Assembly: GCF_025370935.1 (NCBI RefSeq)
Contig: NC_133481.1
Coordinates: 16,724,769 to 16,788,768 of the forward strand
Reading direction: 5' to 3'
DNA from: Choristoneura fumiferana
Lineage: Eukaryota > Arthropoda > Insecta > Lepidoptera > Tortricidae
Length of the DNA stretch: 64,000 bases
Position 1 is the stretch's first letter. Each line of letters opens with the position of its first letter. The translations under genes were made by a program, and so were the position numbers. This document shows, in pieces, positions 55,399 to 64,000 of the stretch. The notes under the pieces were generated by a model. It did no database searches, was not told the DNA's origin, and saw nothing but the letters and a program-made list of their open reading frames with translations.

Positions 55399-55490
55399 TC
55401 ATCATCATCATCAGCCTATATAGCAGTCCACTAGTGGGCATACATCTCCCCAAATGAGCGCCATTGCCTGTCCTCTGCTCGACGCGATGT
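55399..55490 (-). repeat. RTE-type LINE 3' end
   Basis: tcatcatcatcatcagccta, tatagcagtccactagtggg, catacatctccccaaatgag is the reversed 3' terminus with its ATG tail; it then joins cacaaactttcgcattcatt, the end of a different repeat family. Confidence 0.65.
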
Positions 55491-56635
55491 ACACTCACAA
55501 ACTTTCGCATTCATTTATAGTAGGATTACTTCGGAATAGGTAGTAGCGTCTGCGTCTATCTTAACTGAGTCACCTACTGCAGACGTGTTGTTTTCATTAT
55601 CATTTAGCATTATTAAACTGAAGTTTAGACATGGAAATGAGTAGGCCACGTCAACCGCGTGTACCCCACACGGGTGATGGTAGCCAGGAGCGGGTAAAGT
55701 TTAAAACGCATAATGGACAAAATACATAATGGTTACTTAATATAATGTAATTTTCAGCGACGCTATAAGCTAGACGAATTGTTTTAATCGTGTAATCTAC
55801 AAGCGTATTGGATAAGTTGGGCTATATAGGTTAGGTTTATTTCATAACAATAGTAACCCTTGAAACCCTTGGTATAAATACACTTGTACTATTATTCTGT
55901 GCCTACACTTGGTACATAATAATATACCAAATGATCACTACATATTTTGTCATTGATTCGCTTGGCCTTTGTCATGTTCATAAGAATCACGCAAAACGAA
56001 ATATTTTGTGCACGTTCTGACTTACCTTTTTTTACCGTTTGAATACTGTTACTATAATAATTAATGTAGAGCTTTAAATTGAATCTTTGATCGCTGCCAA
56101 CCACAATTTCTATAACACGATTTACCTGTTTATTTAATTAAACAGACACGCTAAATCATATTTTCATGAAAACTAATATCCAATACTAATAAACCTAGCA
56201 CTGATTACGAATATCAAATTCATTGATGATTTCGTTCTGGTACACATTTATATTGCGGTATCTGTTTCAATAATGCGTTGATAAACACTCTGGTAAAATA
56301 GTATATTACTGAATGTGCGTCGACGGAATAATTAAAGTAAATAATCATTATTTTCCAATCTGCGGCATTCAAATAATTCTACTGAAATTGTAGATGCAAA
56401 TGTTTGTAGATATATGCATGCGTATTTATATTGATTAAAAACACTAGAGACATGTGACCATATTGTCTAATTGCGATTGTATTCACTGTCTCTTTCTACC
56501 TTTTGTGTCCAGTGTCCACTGTTTCAGGAGGTTCACTATACCATAACGTCCATTTTACAATGTTCACTCTACCTAAACATCCACTCTACCAGAAGATGCT
56601 CTCTATTTTTTTTTCATCACGGGACAATTCACACC

Positions 56636-56865
56636 AATTGAGCTAGTCCCAAAGTAAGCATAGCAAAGCTTGTGTTATGGGTACTAAGCAACGGATAAAT
56701 ATAATTATATAGATAGATACATACTTAAATACATATTAAACACCCAGGATCCGAGAACAAACATTCGTATTTTTCATACAAATATCTGCCCCGACACGGG
56801 AATCGAACCCGGGACCTCAAGCTTCGTAGTCACGTTCTCTAACCACTAGGCCATCTGGTCGTCTT
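56636..56865 (-). mobile_element. SINE family 3, copy B (near full length)
   Basis: On the plus strand it reads caccaattgagctagtccca, aagtaagcatagcaaagctt, gtactaagcaacggataaat, acttaaatacatattaaaca, ggatccgagaacaaacattc, ggaatcgaacccgggacctc, aagcttcgtagtcacgttct, ctaaccactaggccatctgg. Reversed, this is the same order as 7618-7863, including both Pol III box-like motifs. Confidence 0.88.
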
Positions 56866-56871
56866 TTAACC

Positions 56872-56975
56872 CTTTTCCAGGTCCCGCGAATTTAGATACG
56901 CCACAAAAAAATATGAATCATCATCATCATCATCCCAGCCTATATATACGTCCCACTGCTGGGCACAGGCCCTCT
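56872..56975 (-). repeat. SINE/RTE 3' end plus adjoining repeat, copy 2
   Basis: It has the same blocks as 52444-52545 (ttttccaggtcccgcgaatt, tagatacgcc, catcatcatcatcatcccag, gtcccactgctgggcacagg). It abuts the SINE family 3 copy at 56636-56865. Confidence 0.75.
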
Positions 56976-57654
56976 CTATTGCTGCGTCCACTCTAATGAA
57001 ATGTACACTCTACTAAAAATCCAACCTTACTGAAGCTTGTAGTATGTTACAACATCCAATCTATCAAAAGGTCTACACTGCCAAACAGGTTGTCCCACTC
57101 TATTAATACTTAAGACACTGCTGAAGCGGTTGCTTCATCTTTCATAATGCGAACCGCTAAAGAATGGAATTCGCTCCCGTCGTCTGTTTTTCCGGATAAA
57201 TACAATCTAGGTCTCTTCAAGGCTAGAGTGAATAGGCTGCTATTGAACCAGTGGGATACCTTTGGCCTCATCTGCACTTAACATCAGGTGAGGTAGGGAT
57301 CAATCACGGTCAGTTTTATGTAAAAAAAAACTTCTTCTGATACAGTGGACATCTGATGTTCTGATGTCATGAACGTTATTTCATTAACAGCGAGCGTTCT
57401 GAGGCAATGGCCATTTCATATAGGTTACATAGGTTTTTTTCTCTTTTGTGTGGAATACAGATTGCTGAATCTCCGGAATAACACAAACTACTTTTTATTC
57501 CAATATTCCCGCGGGATCGGATTTGTACATGTAAAATCCAAAAAGTCAGAGTCGCCAACTGTAGAGACATGATTTTTTTCTCGGATTCTTCATGCAACAT
57601 AGATAAACCGCTATATCGTAATTTTTAACCTCCGGCGCAATAAGAGGGTTGTTA

Positions 57655-57850
57655 TAAGTTTGACCGCTATGTGTGTCTGTGTGTCTGTCTGTGGCACCGT
57701 AGCTCTTAAACGGGTGGACCAATTTGGATGCAGTTTTCTTTATTTGAAAGCAGATTTTCTAGCAATGGTTCTTGAACATGTTTCATCAAAATCGGTTTAT
57801 TCGTTTTTGAGATATTGAACTTTGAAGTGACAAAGTCGGGGGTGTTTTAT
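57655..57850 (+). repeat. LINE-like 3' UTR, 'CTGTGGCACCGTAGCTC' family copy 3
   Basis: taagtttgaccgctatgtgt, gtctgtctgtggcaccgtag, ctcttaaacgggtggaccaa, tttgaaagcagattttctag, tttcatcaaaatcggtttat, gagatattgaactttgaagt. This is the best copy of the family. Confidence 0.7.
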
Positions 57851-57859
57851 TCTTTTTTT

Positions 57860-58140
57860 TTTCGACTGGATGGCAAACGAGCAAGTGGGTCACCTGGTGG
57901 TAAGAGATTACCACCGCCCATAGACACCTGCAACACCAGGGGGATTGCAGATGCGTTGCCAACCTAGAGGCCTAAGATGGGATACCTCAAGTGCCAGTAA
58001 TTTCACCGGCTGTCTTACTCTCCACGCCGAAACACAACAATGCAAGCACTGCTATTTCACGGCAGGATTAGCGAGCAAGATGGTGGTAGCAATCCGGGCG
58101 GACCTTGCACAAGGTCCTACCACCTGCAAACTTCATTCAT
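57860..58140 (+). repeat. dispersed repeat 'CACCTGGTGGTAAGAGAT...CCTACCACCTGC', long copy
   Basis: actggatggcaaacgagcaa, gtgggtcacctggtggtaag, agattaccaccgcccataga, cagatgcgttgccaacctag, aggcctaagatgggatacct, ttcacggcaggattagcgag, ggacctt-type sequence and ggtcctaccacctgc. A shorter reverse copy is at 1775-1925. I recall it as a frequent lepidopteran repeat. Confidence 0.75.
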
Positions 58141-58164
58141 TGGCATAATTTGGTAAATTTAGTT

Positions 58165-58335
58165 GCGGATCGGCAAGAGCAGCGTAGAATGTTCACCAAC
58201 GGGATGGACGGATGACCTGGTTAAAGCCAAGTTCACGGTGGATGCAGGCCGCTCCCAATCCTAGCAATTGGGAGTCTACGGGGAACCCTATGTCCAACAA
58301 TAGACGTCTTATGGCTGATATGATGATGATGCACT
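58165..58335 (+). pseudogene. RTE-type LINE ORF C-terminus and 3' tail
   Basis: The frame RWTDDLVKPSSRWMQAA-like (MTWLKPSSRWMQAAPNPSNW as read from 58212) ends in GNPMSNNRRLMADMMMM with an ATGATGATG tail. It is the clearest RTE C-terminal fragment in the window. It follows the repeat at 57860-58140. Confidence 0.78.
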
Positions 58336-60049
58336 GGTATGATAAATGTACTGTTTCGTTAAATTTAAAATTCGGTCCTTTTATCTCTCCATTGTAGTGT
58401 CTAGTCTACACTTGTTTCTGATGTCCTTTTAATCATTCAAAGGTTAACTGGATGTCTTTCCCTTGTTAACTGTTATTATCAATAGGTTATCAATACAAAA
58501 AAAATGCCGGAATTTAACTTAACCCTTAATAAGGCCCCATTCATTGGAGCATACTACCACAGAGTCAAAAGCAGCTATCGAATACATACCTGACAAAGAA
58601 TCTTTTAAAGCTAGTCGTATTGTAAATGGTAACAATGGAAATTTGACGTATTATGAAACTAATAAGTTTCAGTTTCCAACTCAATGCAAGTGGTCGCTAA
58701 ATCGCCTCTACCTTACTAAAGGTTTAACTAACAGATCTAATAGCTACCGTTACCAAAGCCAAGGGCAAAGACTGATGATATTATTCACGAGCTGTGCATT
58801 CGCTCAGTTGCGATGACTTAGCAACGTGCGCTTGTTTACACACCGGGGTTTAGCTGCCGATTGACGCTCCGACAAGCGTCTAGTACAAGCTAGACATAAC
58901 AGACGTGTGAAGTCAACAGCTCATTTGCATTTTCTATTAGGAACATTTAAATGTAAAAACACCTGAGCGAAATAGGACATCTTAAGACTAAACGTCTGAA
59001 ACTTCATCCCAAATTATGCCCTTATGTCGAAATAAAAAATAACCTCACGTTTTCGGGGATATTTACAATGTGATATCTTCGGGTATATATTTATTGCAAA
59101 TCCGCGTTAGGTACTGCCATTGGATGGTTACGCGCATCTGACGAATTTAGAATAACATAGTGCAGATACGCGATAATTAGTTATTGTGGGTAAGTGGCTA
59201 TGCATATCCCTGACAATATTATAATGACAGGCTACAAACCGCATGTTTCCGAATACGTGAGCTAAAATAGGCTTAGACACAGGTGGCAGTGGTGGGATGA
59301 TCTAGACGTGTTCTTTAAGGACACCGCTCAAAATCAGCACGAATAGAGAATATGGGGGAAACCTTTGGCCTGAAGTGGGACACTTCTTCAAGCTAATAAA
59401 AAAAAATGTGGTAGTGCCCCGATACAGGGCCTTTATCTGACCGGCCCTTTTTCTCGCGAAATTGTAACAAATACTCACAAACTTCCGCATACGAGTATAT
59501 CGTAGCTTTTACTCCGCTGTAACTGCGGCTTCTTTCTCTCTCTATTCAGTATAAATTTCAGAAAGTTCTCTTTTCCACACCTCTATAATCTTCAAGGAAT
59601 ACGCCTGCTTAATTTCAAGTCTAGCTTTAGTGGTTTAGACTGTGCATTATCTGTCAGTCACATCACTCTATATAGCTTTATAGATATTAGAAGAATTAGA
59701 TTTGTAAGTGAAGTAATTTCTCTCTTTGGATTTTAGGTGACAAATGTCTATGACACCGCTTTTATAAATTAAACAAAGCCGGCATTACAGGTTTTTGTCA
59801 CACAAAATACCAGTGACTTGATATAGAGTGCATTAGCAGACCCTAAAAGGATTAGAGGGATCTGTAGGCTTTTTCATATTCACTCACTACAACCACAGTA
59901 TTACGCGGTGCTGGGGAAGGGAAAGCATCTTCTTATCAACACAATAACCTTGAATTAATACTATATCTTGAGAAGTTCCTCCAGTAGTTTACATGTGTTC
60001 CTCGAAATCTATAAACAACGTGACAAGAAATCGGGTATAGGTCGGGATC

Positions 60050-60420
60050 ACACCTGGAGCCGTGAAAACCGTGTCACGCAGGACGGGGCTCATTAGCGTC
60101 GCGACGGCGAGGGGGGGGGGGGGCTGACAACACGAAGGATGACTGATCGGCCGTCAGCGCCCGCGCACCTCGGCGCACCGGCGCGCTAGTCGCGTACCGG
60201 CCGCGGTTCAATGCAGACGTTACCGTTATGTGCAGTGTATGTGGAGTGAAGTGATGCGGGGTGACACGGGCGGCGCGCGCGCAAAGGCGGGCGCGGGCCG
60301 ATCCAACGGCGGGTACCCGCCTATCAGTGCCGCCTACTGGCTTCCCCCCTCGAACCCGACGCCCTACCATGTGCCAGGTTCGGAACATACCACGAATTGT
60401 GACCACCTTTGATGTGACGT
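60050..60420 (+). promoter_or_regulatory. CpG-rich block, candidate promoter or alternative exon
   Basis: A sharp GC- and CpG-rich stretch (gcgcgcgcaaaggcgggcgc, tagtcgcgtaccggccgcgg, a G12-type run at 60111-60122) in AT-rich intron. A plus-strand frame from 60212 stays open and reads SNGGYPPISAAYWLPPSNP and TPYHVPGSEH, with proline/tyrosine-rich composition that could be protein but that I cannot place. No convincing splice donor closes it (ccag/gttcgg at 60376 is weak). It could be an internal promoter, a first exon of a nested or alternative transcript, or a methylation-free regulatory region. Confidence 0.35.
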
Positions 60421-61678
60421 GAATCATTCGATTGTTCTTTTGCTAATGGCATCCGATACCTATTTTGGATTGCGGATGCCCGAGGGTTTAGCGTTCGCTT
60501 TTTTTTTTCATCAAAGTTACTTGGACTAAGAACCTATATTTGAACTATCATTACTAGAACGCCATAGGGAATTGGTGAAAAGTACTGCGAAATTTGAAAT
60601 ATAAGTAGAGTATAATAGAGTCTTTTACACAATTGCATTAATCTTGTCAGTAAAATGAAAATTTAATTTCATAATTATGTAGTTTCGAACTGAATTTCCT
60701 AATGGAATTTTCAAATGTCGTGGTATAACAAATAGGTCTGGTCTGGTTTCAGGAGTTTGGGATGTTATTCAACGCAAATATTCAACTTACATTTAATGTT
60801 TTATAATAGTTTTCCCCCATTGTGCGCAGTGACTAATAACGATAGTTAATTATCCTCGTAATTATTTAGTCACGTATGTTATTAACATCATGTTGTGTTC
60901 AAGCTGTTATACGGTTTCGTCTGTAAATTAGAGGTATTGGTATTACACAACAATTACCACTAGCATTGCTTTGGACTATTCCTGAACGCAACTACTATAA
61001 CTCTAATGAAACCTTTTACTTTAACCAGTTAACGATTAAAACGATCCGATGTCATTTCTAAATCGTTGACGAATCGTATTTTTTCGCTTGAAAATCGAAA
61101 TCGCTTTGACATTGACCGATATCGCCGCACGCCGATTTAAAACACCGCGAAATGAGGCGAAGCTATATTTTAAATGCTTACCAATGATTTGTTAACGCAA
61201 TGTCGTACGCACATTGTTTATTCTATAACAAAGAGATTCGACTAAAACCTGAACGCTGCGCTAATGCCAACTGGGTTTATGGCCTGCTATCGACAAGTGT
61301 TCGGTTGTTTTTTTGAAACACTATTCTATTTACCCGCAGAAAATCTTCAATAGATTTTTACAACCGGTTATTTATTGCCTGCAGTTACGTGAAGACGTTT
61401 TTCAGCTATCGTCGTTGTTGATGGACGTTCGTCTTATCTCGAAATATGACCTCGAACATGCTTACATTGACTAAAAGTGTACCTTGGGTAACCACAAGTT
61501 TCTTTCCAATATACCTACCTTGGCATACGCCATAAGTACACGCTTTTTCCTCTTGTGACATAGGTACTCGAAACGTTTCAGTTCACGTGTTTTCGGTTTT
61601 GTTCTGACGTACACTTAGAGGTTGTCAATTATACCTACAGTATTAAATTTATGAAACTAAACACGAAGTAGATTATTT

Positions 61679-61970
61679 TACAAGCTTTTATTTAGTTTCA
61701 CCTGTCCCGTTGTCTGTCGGTCTGTCTGTAGTCAAATCTTGCAAGTTAAATTTGATCAACTTCCAGTAGTCAGATTGACTTGAAATTTGGAATACTTATG
61801 TAAATCGCGTGACAGTACAGGTAAATATCGAAGTCGAGGTAAATATTACTCGTGTGTGTTAGCGTGATAAGTCCCGTTGGTGTATTTTGACTATGAGTGA
61901 AAATCACGAAAGCTTAAAACGTTATAAAAAGTACAGTCAGCAAAAAAAGCTTGTATTAAAAATGAAAATT
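61679..61970 (+). repeat. dispersed repeat 'ACAAGCTTTTATTTAGTTTCACC', copy 2 (longer)
   Basis: acaagcttttatttagtttc, acctgtcccgttgtctgtcg, gtagtcaaatcttgcaagtt, gtcagattgacttgaaattt, gtgacagtacaggtaaatat, gtacagtcagcaaaaaaagc, ttgtattaaaaatgaaaatt. Copy 1 at 36530-36700 shares both ends and lacks most of the centre. Confidence 0.78.
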
Positions 61971-62768
61971 TTATGGTTAGGTTATTTATTTACACACGAG
62001 ATACCTACAAAGTACATAGTACTTACTTTTACCGAAAACTATTTATTAACACCGTAACATGTTGTTTTTAAGAAAGTTTTAATGTGTAGGTAAATACAAT
62101 ATAAATATGATGGATCAATTTTATTAACACCAATTACTATATACTTATTAGTTAACTAATTGTTTAAACACGCTAAACTCGAGAACACGCATTCGTATTG
62201 AACTGATGAGTAATCGAACCCGTTATCTAATTGTGTAAGCGATATGGTCGACAAATACGTTTTTTAACGAAAGAGTCTTTTGTAGTACATATATTATACA
62301 TATTTATGGGGAGTTTTTTTTTCACGAAGTCGCGAGCCTAGCCTACGGTACTTAACTTGATTTAAAATAAAGATAAAAAAACCACGCTGGACAACTGTTT
62401 CCAATCGCTATATTTACTTTACGAGGCAATAATTAAATGAAAGCGCTTGCTTATTCAGACGCTTTATTTTCGAGTCATTGCCCAACCGTTTGATTAGCAT
62501 GTCTATTGTCAATTAGTTTCTCTAAGCGTTCCTTAGGATAACGAGCTATTTCAATGTCCTAATCCTATAATTAGTACAAGAATGTGCACTAGTCTAGTGT
62601 TGTTCCGCTGTCGCTAGTTTTATTAACGAGTCTGAGCACGATTTGATTACACTCGACCGAAATAAATGCAGTTTACACGTCTACTACGGAGCCCTTTATT
62701 CGAAGCCACTGAGGTGATACGATGGCGATGCTTAAGGGAGATTTGTATGACAGCGTTCAGTGTTATAC

Positions 62769-62870
62769 TGTCATCATCATCGTCATCATATTAGCCGTAA
62801 GACGTGCACTGTTTTACATAGGCCGCCCCCATAGACCTCAAGTTGCTATGGTTGGAAGCGGCCTGTTAGG
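62769..62870 (-). repeat. RTE-type LINE 3' end
   Basis: tcatcatcatcgtcatcata, ttagccgtaagacgtgcact, aggccgcccccatagacctc, aagttgctatggttggaagc, ggcct is the reversed C-terminal coding end and tail of an RTE-type LINE, decayed. Confidence 0.65.
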
Positions 62871-62877
62871 CTGTATG

Positions 62878-63014
62878 TACAGTCAACCACAATGAGGTCA
62901 ATACAGCCACAGTTATAAAAATATTTACACAACACCTTAATATGTAGTCACTAAAATCGTGTATACATATTTCTGTCACTTTGACCGTATTGATATTTTT
63001 GTAGTTGACTGTCT
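62878..63014. mobile_element. MITE with GTACAGTCAACCACAA ends
   Basis: gtacagtcaaccacaatgag, gtcaatac at the left pairs with gtattgatatttttgtagtt, gactgt at the right. The interior (cagttataaaaatatt) resembles 63646-63706. Confidence 0.75.
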
Positions 63015-63645
63015 AGCCATACAACAACGGTCATCTATGAGGGCGGCTCCTTCCATAATTTTCCAATGTTTCATACGCGTATTCAAGTTTATTCGGTCGA
63101 CTTCATATAAGTAACCAGTCTTTATCAAAGTTGGCAACTGAAAATATAGGTATCTGTTGCTGCCGCCGCTTTTATGTACACAATCCGTGTTACGAAAGTT
63201 AATTTTAAATACATAAGAATAATCAATCTATACAAGTTGCATTTCTTGGTGGCACTGCGAACCCGCAGCTTAATGCAACTTTTATGGGTTTTTTTCGCAC
63301 TTGGAATTAAGGATAGTGAGATACATGGCTTGTGTGTCGTTGGAATATCACTCGGACGTGTTGAATATGAATGCTTTGGATATTTGAGCAGAGAATCTGT
63401 ATCAACAAGTTGCTAATTCGCTAATACAAGTTTTCTATGTTTGCTTGTTAATTTCTGCGATATATAGGGTTGTGCTAAATTATGTAGAGTTCCGATATAA
63501 AGTTTTAAAAAGTTCTTTCCACAACAAACAAATCTCAATAAATTATAAAGTACAAACTCTTCAATGAGTAAAGAAGTTTAAGTTATATGCATAAATACAT
63601 AATTTCCAGAATTCCAAAACTTATGACTCTCATCTAGGTCATATG

Positions 63646-63706
63646 TACAGTCAACTACAAAGATATCGATACGGCGATAGTTATAAAAAAATTGTAGTTG
63701 GCTATA
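63646..63706. mobile_element. short MITE with GTACAGTCAACTACAA ends
   Basis: gtacagtcaactacaaagat, atcgatacggcgatagttat, aaaaaaattgtagttggcta forms a compact hairpin. It has the same ends and inner atagttataaaaa as the 62878-63014 element but is internally deleted to about 60 bp. Confidence 0.65.
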
Positions 63707-64000
63707 ATACACCAGTAAGAAAAAGTCGGAACTCATGATGTTAAAACACATTGTGTTAATATAGCACAGATTAAACCTCAACAAGAATCCGTAAGCAATA
63801 TCGTGAGATACAAAGTATGAATGACCGGCGAATTATATCGACCGCACGCTAAAATCGATTCAATATTGAATGTCATCGCTTCATCAGCTCTAGTCCCACA
63901 TCCGTTCGGAATAGTCGTGTTACCATAACACCTGAGCGCGTATCCACACAGATCTGTTCCAGATATAACTAGTATCTAAACTTCTATACTAGATTTAACG

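Larger units (their letters stand above)
52299..64000 (+). other. CELF/bru: Start of the next CELF/Bruno intron (at least 11.7 kb, runs off the window)
   Basis: It begins with the donor GTAAGT at 52299. I searched by eye for an exon opening AG-CGN-AAR (completing ERKLFVG) and saw none. Repeats are listed separately. Stretches without a recognised feature are about 52560-54160, 55500-56620, 58340-60050, 60430-61670 and 63020-63640. The CpG-rich block at 60050-60420 is the only strong compositional break. Confidence 0.8.

Noticed and set aside
60074..60427. 117-codon open frame on the minus strand of the CpG-rich block
   Set aside because: Arg/Ala-rich translation typical of reading GC-rich DNA in a noncoding frame; stop codons are rare there by composition.

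Overview
The window looks like nuclear DNA from a moth or butterfly. It is AT-rich and non-operonic, with no bacterial gene layout. It is crowded with short interspersed repeats of the kind found in Lepidoptera: tRNA-derived SINEs, RTE-type LINE 3' ends finishing in ATGATG runs, many small inverted-repeat elements and (CA)n/(GA)n microsatellites. The lepidopteran assignment is inferred from remembered repeat types and was not checked by a search.

The only host coding sequence I can support is two short exons on the + strand, at 1196-1278 (83 nt) and 52250-52298 (49 nt). They join in frame, phase 0 to phase 0, and encode the end of the first RNA-recognition motif of a Bruno/CELF RNA-binding protein: RNP1 GCCFVTF, helix 2, then MHHPIQMKPADSENRN. 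Almost everything else is intron of this gene: the end of one intron (1-1195), one intron of 50,971 nt (1279-52249), and the start of the next (52299 to beyond the window). The exons that should lie outside are the earlier RRM1 exon and the exon starting RRM2.

Layout. 1-10.7 kb: exon, a perfect-arm foldback element, three SINE families, two SINE tails in head-to-head orientation, LINE tails. 10.7-16 kb: mostly unrecognised single-copy-looking sequence. 16-20 kb: a foldback element, a SINE, a LINE-like repeat with a (CA)n tail, two larger inverted-repeat elements. 20-30 kb: mixed, with a SINE flanked by a clean target duplication and two GC-rich patches sharing a 17-mer. 30-36 kb: a long palindromic foldback and a decayed retroelement C-terminus (33.8-34.4 kb, minus strand). 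36-50 kb: repeated inverted-repeat families, a decayed mariner transposase piece (43.95-44.2 kb, minus strand), and a SINE inserted in the loop of a foldback element. 50-64 kb: the 49-nt exon, repeat copies close behind it, and a strongly CpG-rich block at 60.05-60.42 kb that stands out from its AT-rich surroundings.

No rRNA, functional tRNA, CRISPR array or intact transposon was found. Nearly all open frames over 60 codons are chance or repeat-derived. The transposon remnants are short, frameshifted pieces. The most interesting points are the two-exon Bruno/CELF assignment with its very long intron, the CpG island in the downstream intron, a repeat-derived in-frame splice acceptor just after the 49-nt exon, the paired GC-rich elements near 26.06 and 27.30 kb, and several nested insertions that can be ordered in time.
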